64,000 nucleotides of DNA from Acetivibrio sp964564015 (lineage in GTDB: Bacteria; Bacillota; Clostridia; Acetivibrionales; Acetivibrionaceae), in the NCBI GenBank assembly GCA_964564015.1, contig CAZLZR010000020.1:1-64000 (forward strand), read 5' to 3'. Below are positions 43,215 to 54,500 of this stretch, in pieces. Numbering within the stretch: position 1 is the first letter of the stretch; every line of letters begins with the position of its first letter. The position numbers and the translations under genes are program-made. A model generated the notes under the pieces. It saw only the letters and a program-made list of their open reading frames with translations. It made no database searches and was not told where the DNA came from.

Positions 43215-44010
43215 ATACACCCTCCAATTCTTCAAGCATACTTAAGCACTGACCAAGCTTCAGCTTCCCATGGACCAGCTTGCTAATAAGACCTGTAATC
43301 AATCCGGGATTCTTGTACTGGAAAATGTTCCGTCCTATCGCAACGCCCGAAGCGCCTGCATTCAAAGCATCATCAATGGTATGCATCAATTTTTCAACGC
43401 TTTCCATCCGTGCTCCGCCTGCAATAACTATCGGTATTCCCACACCTCTTATCAGCTTTTCGGTATTTTCAATGGAACCCGGGTATCCGACCTTTACAAT
43501 ATCTGCACCAAGTTCCTCAGCTACGCGCGCAGAGTGCATAACGGCATTAATATCCTCAGGGTTTTTATGTGTATAAATCATTGCTAAAAGAGGCATTCCC
43601 CATTCCATACAATCTCTGGCGACCATCCCGAAGTCTTTGATCATTTCACCCTCTGACCAAACTCCAAGATTTATATGTACGGAAACTCCATCTGCTCCAA
43701 GTTTCACAGCCTCTTCCACCGAACCCGTCAATACCTTGTGATTGGAATCATTACTCAATGAAGTTGAAGCCGATAAATGCATAATATATCGGCCTTTTGA
43801 AAGTTGAGAGTGACTTGTAACTGATTTTAAAAGTCCCTTATGTAAAACGAGTGCATCTGCACCACCACTCACTACCTGTGTAATTGTGCCGGCGTAATCC
43901 CGGATTCCATCAATGGGTCCGAGTGTTACACCGTGATCCATAGGAACTATACAGGTTCTCCCAGTATCGACATTCATGATTCTTGATAATCTTAAGCTTT
44001 TACCATACAC
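43192..44010 (-). CDS. ADH-synthase/GriI-type class I aldolase
   Basis: 272 residues of the DhnA-like aldolase group. Key residues are visible: D25 in VPMDHGVTL, Y146 in AMIYTHKNPED, and Schiff-base K173 in DIVKVGYPG; AIGRNIFQ ends the barrel. Archaeal members make 2-amino-3,7-dideoxy-heptulosonate from aspartate semialdehyde and a ketofructose phosphate, and GriI uses dihydroxyacetone phosphate to start 3-amino-4-hydroxybenzoate. The start is GTG at 44010, eight bases after AAAGGAG that begins in the upstream AT stop; a longer ORF from 44082 overlaps the AT gene by 59 bases and is unlikely. Confidence 0.88.
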   Translation of the reverse strand: MYGKSLRLSRIMNVDTGRTCIVPMDHGVTLGPIDGIRDYAGTITQVVSGGADALVLHKGLLKSVTSHSQLSKGRYIMHLSASTSLSNDSNHKVLTGSVEEAVKLGADGVSVHINLGVWSEGEMIKDFGMVARDCMEWGMPLLAMIYTHKNPEDINAVMHSARVAEELGADIVKVGYPGSIENTEKLIRGVGIPIVIAGGARMESVEKLMHTIDDALNAGASGVAIGRNIFQYKNPGLITGLISKLVHGKLKLGQCLSMLEELEGVYAEGCRL

Positions 44011-44023
44011 AAACTTCACTCCT

Positions 44024-45280
44024 TTACATTTCAAACAGGGTTTGAAAACCTGTTTCCTTAGATATCGTGGTAAATCTTTCATGTTGTTCTTCCATATCGG
44101 TACCTTTTGTTTTAAACACCGACTTGAGCATTTCTACTGCATCTTTGAGTTGCTCAGCTGAAGGCTCACAACCATCAGCTTCCAACTCCTCCTTCATTTT
44201 CTGAATCTTGCGGTACGGCTCAACCACACCCTTTGCATATTCCTTATCATCTGAGTTTGTGTTTTTAGTGCATACTGCAGTTGCAAGACACATCTTCACA
44301 AGCTTTAGTCCTTTTCCTGTGCTTTCCCCTTGCATCCTTTCCTTTTTTGAAAGTCTTCTCTCAAGCATGGGAATATCACCCTCGTCATCGAATGAAAATA
44401 CCGGCATGTCCTTTACGTTCCTTTTCATGAGGTTTCTTAATACCGTCTGTGGTCCAAGCTCGATAGCCATATCAATACCTTTTAATTCAAGGTACTTCAT
44501 AATCTCATACCAGCGAACAGGACTTACAATCTGTAGTATAAGATTGTCAATAACAGCATCCTTACCTCTGTATGGCAATGCTGTAACATTCGATAAAACA
44601 TCCAGCTTTAGTTCATTGTAAGAATATTGGCCGAGTTCTTCCTTCAGTCTATATGCAGCCGGCTGCATCAAAGGGCTGTGAAACGGTGCACTCACCTTTA
44701 AAGGCACTACTCTTGCTCCGCATTTCTTCAGTCTTTCGCTTACAGCGTTTACTGAAGAGGCATACCCCGATATAACTATCTGATCCAGAGAATTATAGTT
44801 TGATACCACTACCGGTTGGTTTTCATTAGAAATCTTACTGCACTCTTCTTCTATAACTGATTTATCCAGGCCGCCTATTGCCGCCATAGATCCAATACCC
44901 TGTGGAACAGCCTCCTGCATAAATCTCCCGCGGCTCCTGACAATTCTTATTGCGTCCCTGAAGGCTATTGCCCCTGAGCAGGTCAATGCTGAAATTTCGC
45001 CCAAGCTGTGTCCCGCCAGAAACATCGGTTCAATTCCGTACTTCTCCATGCAGACCATGAATGCAGCCACACTGTGTGTCAATATTGCCGGCTGCGTGTT
45101 CTCCGTCTTTGTTAGTTCCTGCATATCACCATTAAAGCAAAGCTTCTTTAAATCAAATCCTAAAACATCATTAGCCTCATCAAAAACCTCCGCGGCCATC
45201 GTATAATTTTCATAGAGTTTCTTTCCCATACCAACATATTGTGATCCCTGTCCGGGAAATAAGAATGCTATTTTTTTCAT
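44024..45280 (-). CDS. Trans-acting malonyltransferase (FabD-like AT)
   Basis: 418 residues. FLFPGQGSQYVGMG and the nucleophile elbow AGHSLGEISAL are intact, unlike the AT remnants inside the PKS proteins upstream. Residues 1-300 are FabD-like; a further 115-residue helical tail (with EPYRKIQKMKEELEADGC) is not part of FabD and may dock to the synthases. It should load malonyl units on all PKS ACPs of the cluster. The start follows GGAGATGAAC; the gap to the preceding megasynthase stop is six bases. Confidence 0.9.
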   Translation of the reverse strand: MKKIAFLFPGQGSQYVGMGKKLYENYTMAAEVFDEANDVLGFDLKKLCFNGDMQELTKTENTQPAILTHSVAAFMVCMEKYGIEPMFLAGHSLGEISALTCSGAIAFRDAIRIVRSRGRFMQEAVPQGIGSMAAIGGLDKSVIEEECSKISNENQPVVVSNYNSLDQIVISGYASSVNAVSERLKKCGARVVPLKVSAPFHSPLMQPAAYRLKEELGQYSYNELKLDVLSNVTALPYRGKDAVIDNLILQIVSPVRWYEIMKYLELKGIDMAIELGPQTVLRNLMKRNVKDMPVFSFDDEGDIPMLERRLSKKERMQGESTGKGLKLVKMCLATAVCTKNTNSDDKEYAKGVVEPYRKIQKMKEELEADGCEPSAEQLKDAVEMLKSVFKTKGTDMEEQHERFTTISKETGFQTLFEM

Positions 45281-45286
45281 TTATGT

Positions 45287-48200
45287 TCATCTCCAATCAG
45301 TAAAATACATCTGGTACCCATATGAATCAGTCTCGCTATTGTCCATACCGTCTTCACAATCTCCATTGATTATGGCAGCAATCTCCGAAATGGTAGGGCA
45401 CGTGATAATCTCCTCTACTTTTGTTCTGCCAGGATAAAGCTTTTCCAGTTCTGAATGCATATTCACAAATATCAGCGAATCCCCACCTAACTCGAAAAAA
45501 TTATCCTTTGTTCCTATAGGTTCAATTCCCAAAAGGTTTTGCCAGACTTCTGCAATGCGTTCCTCTGCCTCATTGCACGGTGCTTCGTATTCTGTAGACA
45601 TATCAGGCCTGGTGTAAGCATTTTCCTGATTGCAAATAAAGTTATCACTTCCGTTTTTAATGTACTCTCCCATATCAAACTGCTCAACCCAATACCTTCT
45701 GCGCTCAAATGGATAGGTTGGGAGAGGCACCCTATGCCTTTTCTCACTACTGTGAAACTCCTCCCACCTTATCTTTGTTCCTTCCTCCCACAGCTTTCCC
45801 AATGTTTTAAGCACAGCTTCAAACTCCGTCCGGTGTTCTCCACCCTGAGAAAAGGACGAAAACACCTTCACGCCATCAATACCTGTCAAGGGGAAAGCTC
45901 TTCCCATTTGAAGGAATACCCCTGTGTTGTTCTTTACCAAAGTCTCTATAGCGCTACTGAACCTGTCCTGGTATGGTACTTTTGTCCAATATTCTCTGTC
46001 CCCAAGCTCGACATTGTCCGTCCAAGTTCCCGTTACAATTGAAACATAAGGTTTAATTGCAGGTTTAAACGTTACCCTGTTTAAATTATCGTTTAAGTTA
46101 TTCTCATCTGAATAAGCCAGAAGTAATGCATCTTCCAGTGATAAAACACCACTCACCAAGGCCGCCGTATATTCTCCCACACCCTTCCCTATTGCTGTAT
46201 AAGGCTTAATTCCCCATGACATCCATAGTTTTGCCATTGCATACTCTATAATCAGGTTTAGTGAACGTGATATTCTCACATCACCTAAATGCCTATCATA
46301 TGAATAGCCGGTCTGATCTTCAGGATATAAAATCCCAATAGGATTTTCTCCTGAATATGATTCAAGAATTTTCGCTCCTCTATCAAGCTCTTCTTTGAAC
46401 ACATCGAAGTTGTTGTACAAATCAATGGCGATATTAGGTTCAAAGGATTCTCCTTCTGAAAAAACAAATGCAATTGATGGAGCAGTACCTGAATTCATAT
46501 CAAAAATATAACTCTCTGTGTTTTTGTTAAGTAGGTCAGCAGCCTCTTTTGCATCTTTGCATACCAATGTTCTCCGGAATTCAAACTCCTTTCTGCCTAC
46601 ATGCAATGTATAAACAGCATCTGCAAAATTTAGTTCCGGTTTCTCCTTCAAAAATTCTCCCAGATTGTGTGCCATGCTGTCTAAAGCAGTCTTACTACGA
46701 GCAGATAATGTTATCAATTGAAAAGGTCTTGATACAGTTGAATTCTTAACCTCAGGAGCCTCTTCAAGAACGCTATGGACATTGGTACCACCGAATCCAA
46801 AAGAATTTACACCCGCAACCCTGGGTTTTCCATTGCTTACCCAGTCAGTCAGAGCAGTATTTATATAAAAAGCACTGTTATCAAAATCTATCTTTGGATT
46901 TGGTGACTTATAGTTAATAACAGGCGGTATCTGTTTGTTCTTTAAGGCAAGTGACGCTTTAATTATGGCAACCGCACCCGCGGCTGATGTTGTGTGTCCT
47001 ATATTTCCCTTTACCGAACCTAATGCGCAAAAGTTTTTACGCTGAGTTTTCTGTCCGAATACCTGATCAAGTGCCGATACCTCTATTGGATCTCCAATAG
47101 AAGTTGAGGTCCCTTGGGCTTCAATATACCCGATGTCATCCGGATTTACTCCTGCAAGATTCTGAGCTGCTGCTATAACTTCAGCCTGTCCTTCCCTGCT
47201 TGGTGCTGTGAATCCTACCTTTGTAGAACCGTCATTATTGACAGCTATCCCTCTGATAACAGAATAAATGTTATCCCCATCAGCAATGGCATCTTCAAGT
47301 CTCTTTAACACAACAACACCTACAGCACTGGTAAAAATAGTCCCTTGAGCATCGGCATCGAAAGGTCTCGCATGTCCGTCAGGAGAAGCTATCATCCCTG
47401 GTTGATATAAATAACCGATCTTTTGCGGAAGTTTTAAAGCCGCACCACCGGCTAACGCCATGTCACAGTTATAATTCAGCAATCCTTCGCATGCCATTGC
47501 TATAGCAGTAACTGATGTTGAACAGGCTGTCTGGACATTAATACTTGGCCCCTTAAGGTTAAACTGGTAGGATACCCTTGTTGCAAGGTAATCCTTATCA
47601 TTGCTTAAGAGCATACCAAAGTTGTCCTTAAGACCAACCTTTGCCATAAGATGGTATAAAAAATATGTACTCATATTGGATCCTGCGTATACACCTACCG
47701 GATATTCATACTCGTTTTTTGCGTAGCCTGCATTTTCCAAAGCTTCGAACGAGCATTCCAGGAACAGTCTATGCTGTGGGTCCATGTTTTCAGTTTCCCG
47801 GGGATTAAACCCAAAGAAAGACGCATCAAAATACTCTATATCTTCTAAAATACCCCCGGCCAAAACATAATCCGGATTGTCTACGTCTTTTTCACTGGCT
47901 CCGGCTTTTATTGCTTCCTCTTTCGAAAATGAGGTAATTGAATCCACCCCATCTTTTAAGTTTTCCCAGAACTCATCGATATTTTTAGCACCCGGAAAAC
48001 GCCCCGACATTCCAATAATAGCTATTCGTCCTGAATATTCATCTATTGATGTTCCGCAACTGCTAATGTCCTTGGATTTACTCTGTCGGGCTCTTTTTTG
48101 CCTTTTAAGTCTATCTTCATTCCTTAGAAATGATGGTTGTTCCTGCTCCCCCTTTATGAATCTTGCAAGCGATCTGATTGTGGAATAAGTAAACATATCC

Positions 48201-51200
48201 ACCAGCGGAAACTCTTTACCAAACTGCTTTTTTATACGACTGTGCACCCTTGTTAAAAGCAGCGAATGTCCCCCGACTTCAAAGAAATTATCATTTACTC
48301 CAACATTCTCCAATCCAAGTTCTTCTTTCCATATGTCAGCGAGTATTTCTTCAACTTCGCTTTGCGGAGCAATATACCCTGCGCTTTTGGAAAGCACTGG
48401 AGTCGGCAATGCTTTACGGTCTGCCTTTCCGTTTGATGACAGAGGAATTGTATCCAAAAATACAAATATCCTTGGAACCATGTATTCCGGCAGGCAGTTT
48501 CCCAAAAAGGCCTGAAGTTCGGCTGAATCTACCGGATTTTCCCTATCGCAAACTATATAACCTACAAGATGGACATTTCCAGGCTCCTTCTCCCATGCTG
48601 TCACAATACATTCCTTTACAGCCGGATGTAATTGCAGCGCTCCCTCAATTTCACCCAGTTCTATCCTTAAGCCACGTAATTTTACTTGAAAGTCCATTCT
48701 TCCAATGTATTCTATGTTTCCATCAGGCATCCACCTTGCGAGATCACCGGTTCGATATATTCTTCTTCCGGCCACTATGGAGTTATCTACAAATTTTTCA
48801 GCTGTTAGTTCCGGTTTGTTCAAGTACCCTCTGGCCAATCCAACACCAGCAATGCATAATTCTCCAGGAACTCCTATCGGTTGGGGTTGCATATTTTTAT
48901 CCATGATGAGCAATTGCGTGTTGTCAATCGGTCTTCCTATTGGTATAATATCGGGAACTTCTTCCGTCGGACAATCGTAATATGACACGTCAATTGTTGC
49001 CTCAGTAGGACCGTATAGATTTGACAGTTTGGTACCGTTTTTGCCTAACAAACTATTAAAAAGCCTTACCTGCGCGGAAGTCAATGCTTCTCCACTGGAA
49101 AAAACTTGTTTCAATCCTGCTGCCCTGAATCCCTCCCCGGTTTCCTTCAGATACTCCAAAAAGGAACTTAGCATGGAAGGCACGAAATGCATTACAGTGA
49201 TTCTATTCTTCTCAATTGCTTCCAATATCTTTGCCGGGTCTTTTTCTCCACCAGGCTCAAGGAAACACACTTTTGCCCCTTGTGCAGACCACCAGAACAT
49301 TTCCCATACCGAAACATCAAACGTAAAGGGAGTTTTTTGAAGTATTGTATCGTTCGGCCCTATAGGATACATTCTCTGCATCCAGTTTAGCCTGTTTACC
49401 AGCGAGTGATGCTCAATAAGGGTACCTTTGGGCTTACCGGTAGACCCTGATGTATAAATCACATATGCCAGATTGCTTGGAGACACCACGTCAACCGGAT
49501 TTTCACCTTTACCATGGTACAAAGATTTGTCCTCAAGTAAAATTCTATGAATCTTCCCGCTGATATTCATGTCATGGAATTTGCTGCTTGTAAGCAGCAG
49601 CGATACTCCACTGTCCTCCAGAATGTAATTTATTCTATCTTCCGGATAATTGGGCTCTATAGGCAGATAAGCTCCACCTGCCTTTTCAATTGCCATTATT
49701 CCTATAATCATCTCCAAGGAACGTTCCAGCATAATACCAACTATACTATCCGGCTTTATGCCTTTATTTGCAAGTACATGCGCAAGCTGGTTCGATTTTT
49801 CATTCAACTCTCTGTAGGTTAATTCTTTGCCCTCAAAAATCACCGCAGTACTTTCAGGGCTTTTTTCAACCTGCTCTTCAAATAGCTTGTGTATTACTTT
49901 ATCCATAGGATAATGCATCCTGGTATTGTTAAATTCCAGTAATATTCTTTCCTCTTCGTCTTTTCGAATAAGCTTAAGTTCCGACACCTTTTTGTCAGGA
50001 TTGGCACAAATTTCTTCAACTATGCTCTGTAAGTGCCCTGCTAAGCGTTTTATCGTATCGGCATCAAATAAAGCAGTACTGTAGTCAAATCCGCCTTTTA
50101 TCACTTCTTCACCTTCTGTAAGCTGAAGTCTCAAATCAAAGGGTGCCAGACCACTATCTACTTCGATTGGCTCCATCTTCACACCAGGCATTTCAAGCTC
50201 AACCTTCCTGGTATTATGCAATATAAACATCACCTGAAATAACGGTGTTCTGCTAATATCACGCTCCAGCTTAAGCTCTTCAAGCATCTTGTCAAATGGC
50301 AGTTCCTGGTGAGTAAATGCATCAAGGCTCATTTCCTTAACCTTTTTAAGTACATCACGGAAACGAAGATCACCGGTAAAGTTAGTTCTGAGTACTAATG
50401 TGTTCATAAAAAATCCAACTACATTTTCAATTTCACTTCTATTGCGGTTTGCAACTACAGTACCCGTAAAAATGTCTTCCTGCCCTGAATACCTGTGTAG
50501 TAAAGTTTGAAAAGCAGCAAGAATAACCATAAAAAGAGTTGTGCCTTCACTGCTGCACAGACTCTTAAGATTTTGAACAAGCTCTTTGGAAAATACAACC
50601 GGCTCAAACCCGCCTTCATACGTCGGGTTCTTTGGTCTGACTCTGTCAGTGGGCAACTGAAGCGTAGTTGGTTTATCGAGTTGTTTCTTCCAATAGTCAA
50701 GAACTTTATTCATATAGTCTTCCTGAAGCCTTTTATGCTCCCACTGGGAATAATCAGCAAACTGAAACATAAGCTCCGGAAGTTCCTCTTCTTTTCCTTG
50801 CACAAACGACTCATAAAGTTTGAAAAATTCACCTACAAAAATAGCATTCGACCATGCATCCGATATAATGTGATGAATAACCATGGAAAGTGCATACTCG
50901 TTTTCCTTAAGTTGAATCAAACAAAATCTGAACAGAGGACCTTTCTCAAGATCAAATATATATCGTGCCTCTTCCTTTAACAGTCTTTTTAACTCGCTCT
51001 CAATTACATCATCTGAAAGATGTCTCAAATCTGTTTCAAAAAGCAGAATTTCTTCTGCTTTTTGAATAACCTGAACGGGGGTTCCATTTCTGCTACTAAA
51101 TGTTGTTCTCATTGCCTCATGTCGTTTAACAAGCTCACTAAGAGACCTTACAATGCCGCCCTTATCAATATTTCCTTTTATCCTTACAGCATTGCATATA

Positions 51201-51499
51201 TTAAATACCGGATTCCCACCTGTAAGCTGGTGATAAAACCACATTGATTTCTGGGAATAAGTAAGCGGTATTTCATCACCATCATTACGTGACACATGTA
51301 TAATAGGATCTCTATTGGCACGAGCTTCAATATCAACTCTTTTGAGAAACTCTATTATTTCAGTTTTTCTTCTGGAAATCTCTTCTTTTAATTCCCATGA
51401 CACGGCCCCTTTTGGTGCCTGATACTTAAGCAGTTCCCCCTCAACCCTAAGTTTGACACCGCAATTACGAAGTTTTAGTAGAAACTCCACTATTGACAT
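45287..51499 (-). CDS. NRPS-PKS megasynthase: docking-C-A(Ser)-PCP-KS*-dead AT-PCP
   Basis: 2070 residues. An N-terminal TubC-like docking segment (1-55) precedes a condensation domain (HHIISDAW), an A domain with pocket D-V-W-H-F-S-L-I-D-K, the serine code, and a PCP (GGHS). Its ketosynthase has the active Cys (QTACSTS) and GNIGH, but HGTGT is QGTST with Gln1462 (codon 47114-47116), so decarboxylative elongation may be lost. An AT-like region follows in which GHSxG is GKGVG (K1772, G1773), then a PCP (GGDS). No thioesterase ends the protein. GGGAGG precedes the ATG; the gap to the upstream stop is 18 bases. Confidence 0.9.
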   Translation of the reverse strand: MSIVEFLLKLRNCGVKLRVEGELLKYQAPKGAVSWELKEEISRRKTEIIEFLKRVDIEARANRDPIIHVSRNDGDEIPLTYSQKSMWFYHQLTGGNPVFNICNAVRIKGNIDKGGIVRSLSELVKRHEAMRTTFSSRNGTPVQVIQKAEEILLFETDLRHLSDDVIESELKRLLKEEARYIFDLEKGPLFRFCLIQLKENEYALSMVIHHIISDAWSNAIFVGEFFKLYESFVQGKEEELPELMFQFADYSQWEHKRLQEDYMNKVLDYWKKQLDKPTTLQLPTDRVRPKNPTYEGGFEPVVFSKELVQNLKSLCSSEGTTLFMVILAAFQTLLHRYSGQEDIFTGTVVANRNRSEIENVVGFFMNTLVLRTNFTGDLRFRDVLKKVKEMSLDAFTHQELPFDKMLEELKLERDISRTPLFQVMFILHNTRKVELEMPGVKMEPIEVDSGLAPFDLRLQLTEGEEVIKGGFDYSTALFDADTIKRLAGHLQSIVEEICANPDKKVSELKLIRKDEEERILLEFNNTRMHYPMDKVIHKLFEEQVEKSPESTAVIFEGKELTYRELNEKSNQLAHVLANKGIKPDSIVGIMLERSLEMIIGIMAIEKAGGAYLPIEPNYPEDRINYILEDSGVSLLLTSSKFHDMNISGKIHRILLEDKSLYHGKGENPVDVVSPSNLAYVIYTSGSTGKPKGTLIEHHSLVNRLNWMQRMYPIGPNDTILQKTPFTFDVSVWEMFWWSAQGAKVCFLEPGGEKDPAKILEAIEKNRITVMHFVPSMLSSFLEYLKETGEGFRAAGLKQVFSSGEALTSAQVRLFNSLLGKNGTKLSNLYGPTEATIDVSYYDCPTEEVPDIIPIGRPIDNTQLLIMDKNMQPQPIGVPGELCIAGVGLARGYLNKPELTAEKFVDNSIVAGRRIYRTGDLARWMPDGNIEYIGRMDFQVKLRGLRIELGEIEGALQLHPAVKECIVTAWEKEPGNVHLVGYIVCDRENPVDSAELQAFLGNCLPEYMVPRIFVFLDTIPLSSNGKADRKALPTPVLSKSAGYIAPQSEVEEILADIWKEELGLENVGVNDNFFEVGGHSLLLTRVHSRIKKQFGKEFPLVDMFTYSTIRSLARFIKGEQEQPSFLRNEDRLKRQKRARQSKSKDISSCGTSIDEYSGRIAIIGMSGRFPGAKNIDEFWENLKDGVDSITSFSKEEAIKAGASEKDVDNPDYVLAGGILEDIEYFDASFFGFNPRETENMDPQHRLFLECSFEALENAGYAKNEYEYPVGVYAGSNMSTYFLYHLMAKVGLKDNFGMLLSNDKDYLATRVSYQFNLKGPSINVQTACSTSVTAIAMACEGLLNYNCDMALAGGAALKLPQKIGYLYQPGMIASPDGHARPFDADAQGTIFTSAVGVVVLKRLEDAIADGDNIYSVIRGIAVNNDGSTKVGFTAPSREGQAEVIAAAQNLAGVNPDDIGYIEAQGTSTSIGDPIEVSALDQVFGQKTQRKNFCALGSVKGNIGHTTSAAGAVAIIKASLALKNKQIPPVINYKSPNPKIDFDNSAFYINTALTDWVSNGKPRVAGVNSFGFGGTNVHSVLEEAPEVKNSTVSRPFQLITLSARSKTALDSMAHNLGEFLKEKPELNFADAVYTLHVGRKEFEFRRTLVCKDAKEAADLLNKNTESYIFDMNSGTAPSIAFVFSEGESFEPNIAIDLYNNFDVFKEELDRGAKILESYSGENPIGILYPEDQTGYSYDRHLGDVRISRSLNLIIEYAMAKLWMSWGIKPYTAIGKGVGEYTAALVSGVLSLEDALLLAYSDENNLNDNLNRVTFKPAIKPYVSIVTGTWTDNVELGDREYWTKVPYQDRFSSAIETLVKNNTGVFLQMGRAFPLTGIDGVKVFSSFSQGGEHRTEFEAVLKTLGKLWEEGTKIRWEEFHSSEKRHRVPLPTYPFERRRYWVEQFDMGEYIKNGSDNFICNQENAYTRPDMSTEYEAPCNEAEERIAEVWQNLLGIEPIGTKDNFFELGGDSLIFVNMHSELEKLYPGRTKVEEIITCPTISEIAAIINGDCEDGMDNSETDSYGYQMYFTDWR

Positions 51500-51517
51500 A
51501 TTTACCTCCCGGATCTT

Positions 51518-54500
51518 CTAAATTGTGCACTCTTCAAGTTCTTCCATATTAGCTTCCGCTTCATCCGTACCCTGATATGCCCACCGATAAGTCTCTATTA
51601 AGCTGGCGACACCCTCGGCTGTAGTTGTCTCCATAAGTTTCCGAAGCGGTATTTGCACATCGAGTGCCTTGCCCAGTTCACTGGCCACAGCTGCTGCAAT
51701 CAAGGAGTGTCCCCCCAGTTCAAAGAAATCATCGTAAATACCTATTCTGTCAAAACCTAAAACATTCTGCCAGCATTCAACTATAATTTTCTCAATCTCA
51801 TTGCGCGGCGGAGCATAAGCTGACTGCAAGTCCGGCCTTGGCCTTTTCTTAAGCTGTTCTGTAGCTCCGGCACCGACTTTGCCGTCAGTTTGATTAGCTA
51901 TTAATCCCAGGGGCGATATTTCAACTATTTCATTAATATGCTCATTACTTTCACAGAATTTTTTCAGGTCATCTTTAAATTTAAGCATACTTTCAATCTG
52001 TTTCTTAACATTTTCATTTGAGTCCGATCCATTATTTCCGATACTTTGTTTTAAGGTTATGGTAATAACCCCCTCCTCAAATTTGGAGCTTGTAATAGTG
52101 TCAGAGATCTCATCATTTCCCGATATCATTACCTTTGGTTTGTTGTTTTCAGCATTGCGTTTTCCAGGTTCGATCCAATACCGTTGCCTTTCAAACGGAT
52201 ATGTAGGAAGTGGTATACGATGGCGTGTTTCGTAGTTGTAGAGTTTGTTCCAGTTTACCCTGTTCCCGGCAAGCCAGTATTGTCCCAGGTTGTATAATAA
52301 GAAGTACACTTCCTGCTGTTTATCATCCCTGCCTGGCAGCATACATAGTATTGTCTGCTTCACAGTCGGATTTTCAGTATTTTCCGTAGCTGAACTGCTG
52401 ACAGCCATTTTATGCAACCCACTTCCAGGTCCGATTTCCATTATTATTTGATCAGGATCCTTCTGCACTTCCCTTATACCCTCTTCAAACTGATTCCCAC
52501 TTCTCTGGTTTACCCAGTAGTTTCTGTCAGATGCCTCGTGCTCCCTAATCCATGTTCCTGTAACGCAGGAGATAAATGGTATTTTTACTGAATTGAAAGT
52601 AACATTGCTTAGTTTTTGCTGTAATTCTTCCTCATGAGCAGATACAAGTAGAAGTGCGTCCTCAAGTGATACCACACCGCCAATGCAGGCAGCAACGTAT
52701 TCTCCTACACCTTTTCCTATCATGGACTGAGGTTGGATTTCCCATTCTATTAAGAGTTTTGCCAAGGCATATTCAACTACAAATCCTGCTATACGTGATA
52801 TAACTTCTCCCTTAATTTTAGAAACTGCGTACTCAAGTTTCAGTTCATCAGGGTAAAGCACTTTGCGTATGTCCATGCCAATAAGCGTCTCAAGTATCCC
52901 AGCGCACCGGTCAACTGTACTTCTGAAAGCAGCTTCGGTCTCATAGAGCTCACGCCCCATGTTTACGTATTGACTTTCTTCTCCCGTGAACACAAATACA
53001 ACAGGTTGTTCTCTCGGTTTTTGAAACCTTGAAAATACCTGTTCAGTATTCAAGGTCTCAAGCTTTGTAAGTAAATCCTCTGTATCCTTGCAAAGCAACA
53101 TCCTACGGTGATTAAAATTGCGGCGCCCTACCTTTAAGGTAAATGCTATATCAGCCAGATTCAGATCAGGATTTTTTCTTATGTGTTGGGCAAGATCTGA
53201 AGTCATCTTTTCAAGGGCTGTAGCTGTTTTTGCTGAAAACGTTATCAATTGCCAAGGTTTACCAGATTCCCCCGAAACTTTGGCCTCCGGTGGTTCTTCA
53301 ATAATTACGTGGGTATTTGTACCTCCTATACCAAAGGAACTGATACCAGCTCTGAGCGGATATCCTTTGGTTTCCCACTTAGAAAGTTGCGTATTAACAT
53401 AAAAAGGGCTGTTTAAAAAGTCTATTTTCGGGTTTGCTTCTTCAAAGTTCAAACTTGGAGGTAATACTCTATGTTTCATGGCCAGTACTGTTTTTACCAG
53501 ACTTGCAAGGCCTCCTGCAGTTACCAGGTGGCCTATATTGGTTTTTACCGAACCTATGGCACAAAACTGTTTTTTCTTTGTATATGAACGGAAAGCCTTC
53601 GTCAGCGCAGCAATTTCAATAGGATCCCCAAGATCGGTACCTGTACCGTGAGCGTCAATATATGTTATTGTCTCAGGATCAACTCCGGACATTTCAATGG
53701 CCTCAGCAATACATTCAGCCTGCCCGTCAACATTTGGGGCTGTGAAACTGTTTTTCTCCGAACCGTCATTATTAACCCCTATTCCTCTTATGATTGCATG
53801 AATATGGTCTCCATCCGCTATAGCATCTTCAAGCCTTTTCAGAACTAATACTGCAAGACCACTTCCACTGACTGTTCCGTTGGCTTTTGAGTCAAAAGCT
53901 CTGCAATGCCCGTCAGCGGAACCTATGCCCCCCTCTTGATAGAAGAAGGTTTCATTTCTGGATATCTGAAAACTAACACCACCTGCCAGTGCTATATCAC
54001 AACCATAATTCTGAAGGTTTTGGCAAGCAAGCTGTAATGCAACTATAGATGAAGAACAGAGAGTATTAACATTAACGCTTGGGCCTGTTAAATTCATCTT
54101 ATAGGATACACGCGTTGCAAGAAAATCCTGTGAATTGGCAATCATTATTTTGAATGATCCCAGATTCTCTACCAATTCCGGGTTGGAATAGAGGTTTCTG
54201 ACCATATATCCGCTTAAGTTTGCTCCGGCATAAACGGCAATTCGCCCCTCATATAACTCCGAGTTATATCCTGCACTCTCTAATACTTCCCATGCACTTT
54301 CAAGAAACAAGCGATGCTGAGGATCCATGATTTCTGCTTCCCGGGCAGAGTAATCAAAAAAGGATGCATCAAACTTGTCCATATCGTCCAATATGGCATC
54401 AGCAGCCACAAACCTTGGGCTGTCAAGCAGATGTTTATCTATTCCCATCTTTAAAAGTTCTTCGCGGCTGAAAAATTTAACTGATTCCACACCGTTGTAT

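Noticed and set aside
44010..44082. N-terminal extension of the ADH-synthase gene
   Set aside because: It overlaps the AT gene by 59 bases; a GTG after AAAGGAG gives the family length and leaves only 13 bases after the AT stop.
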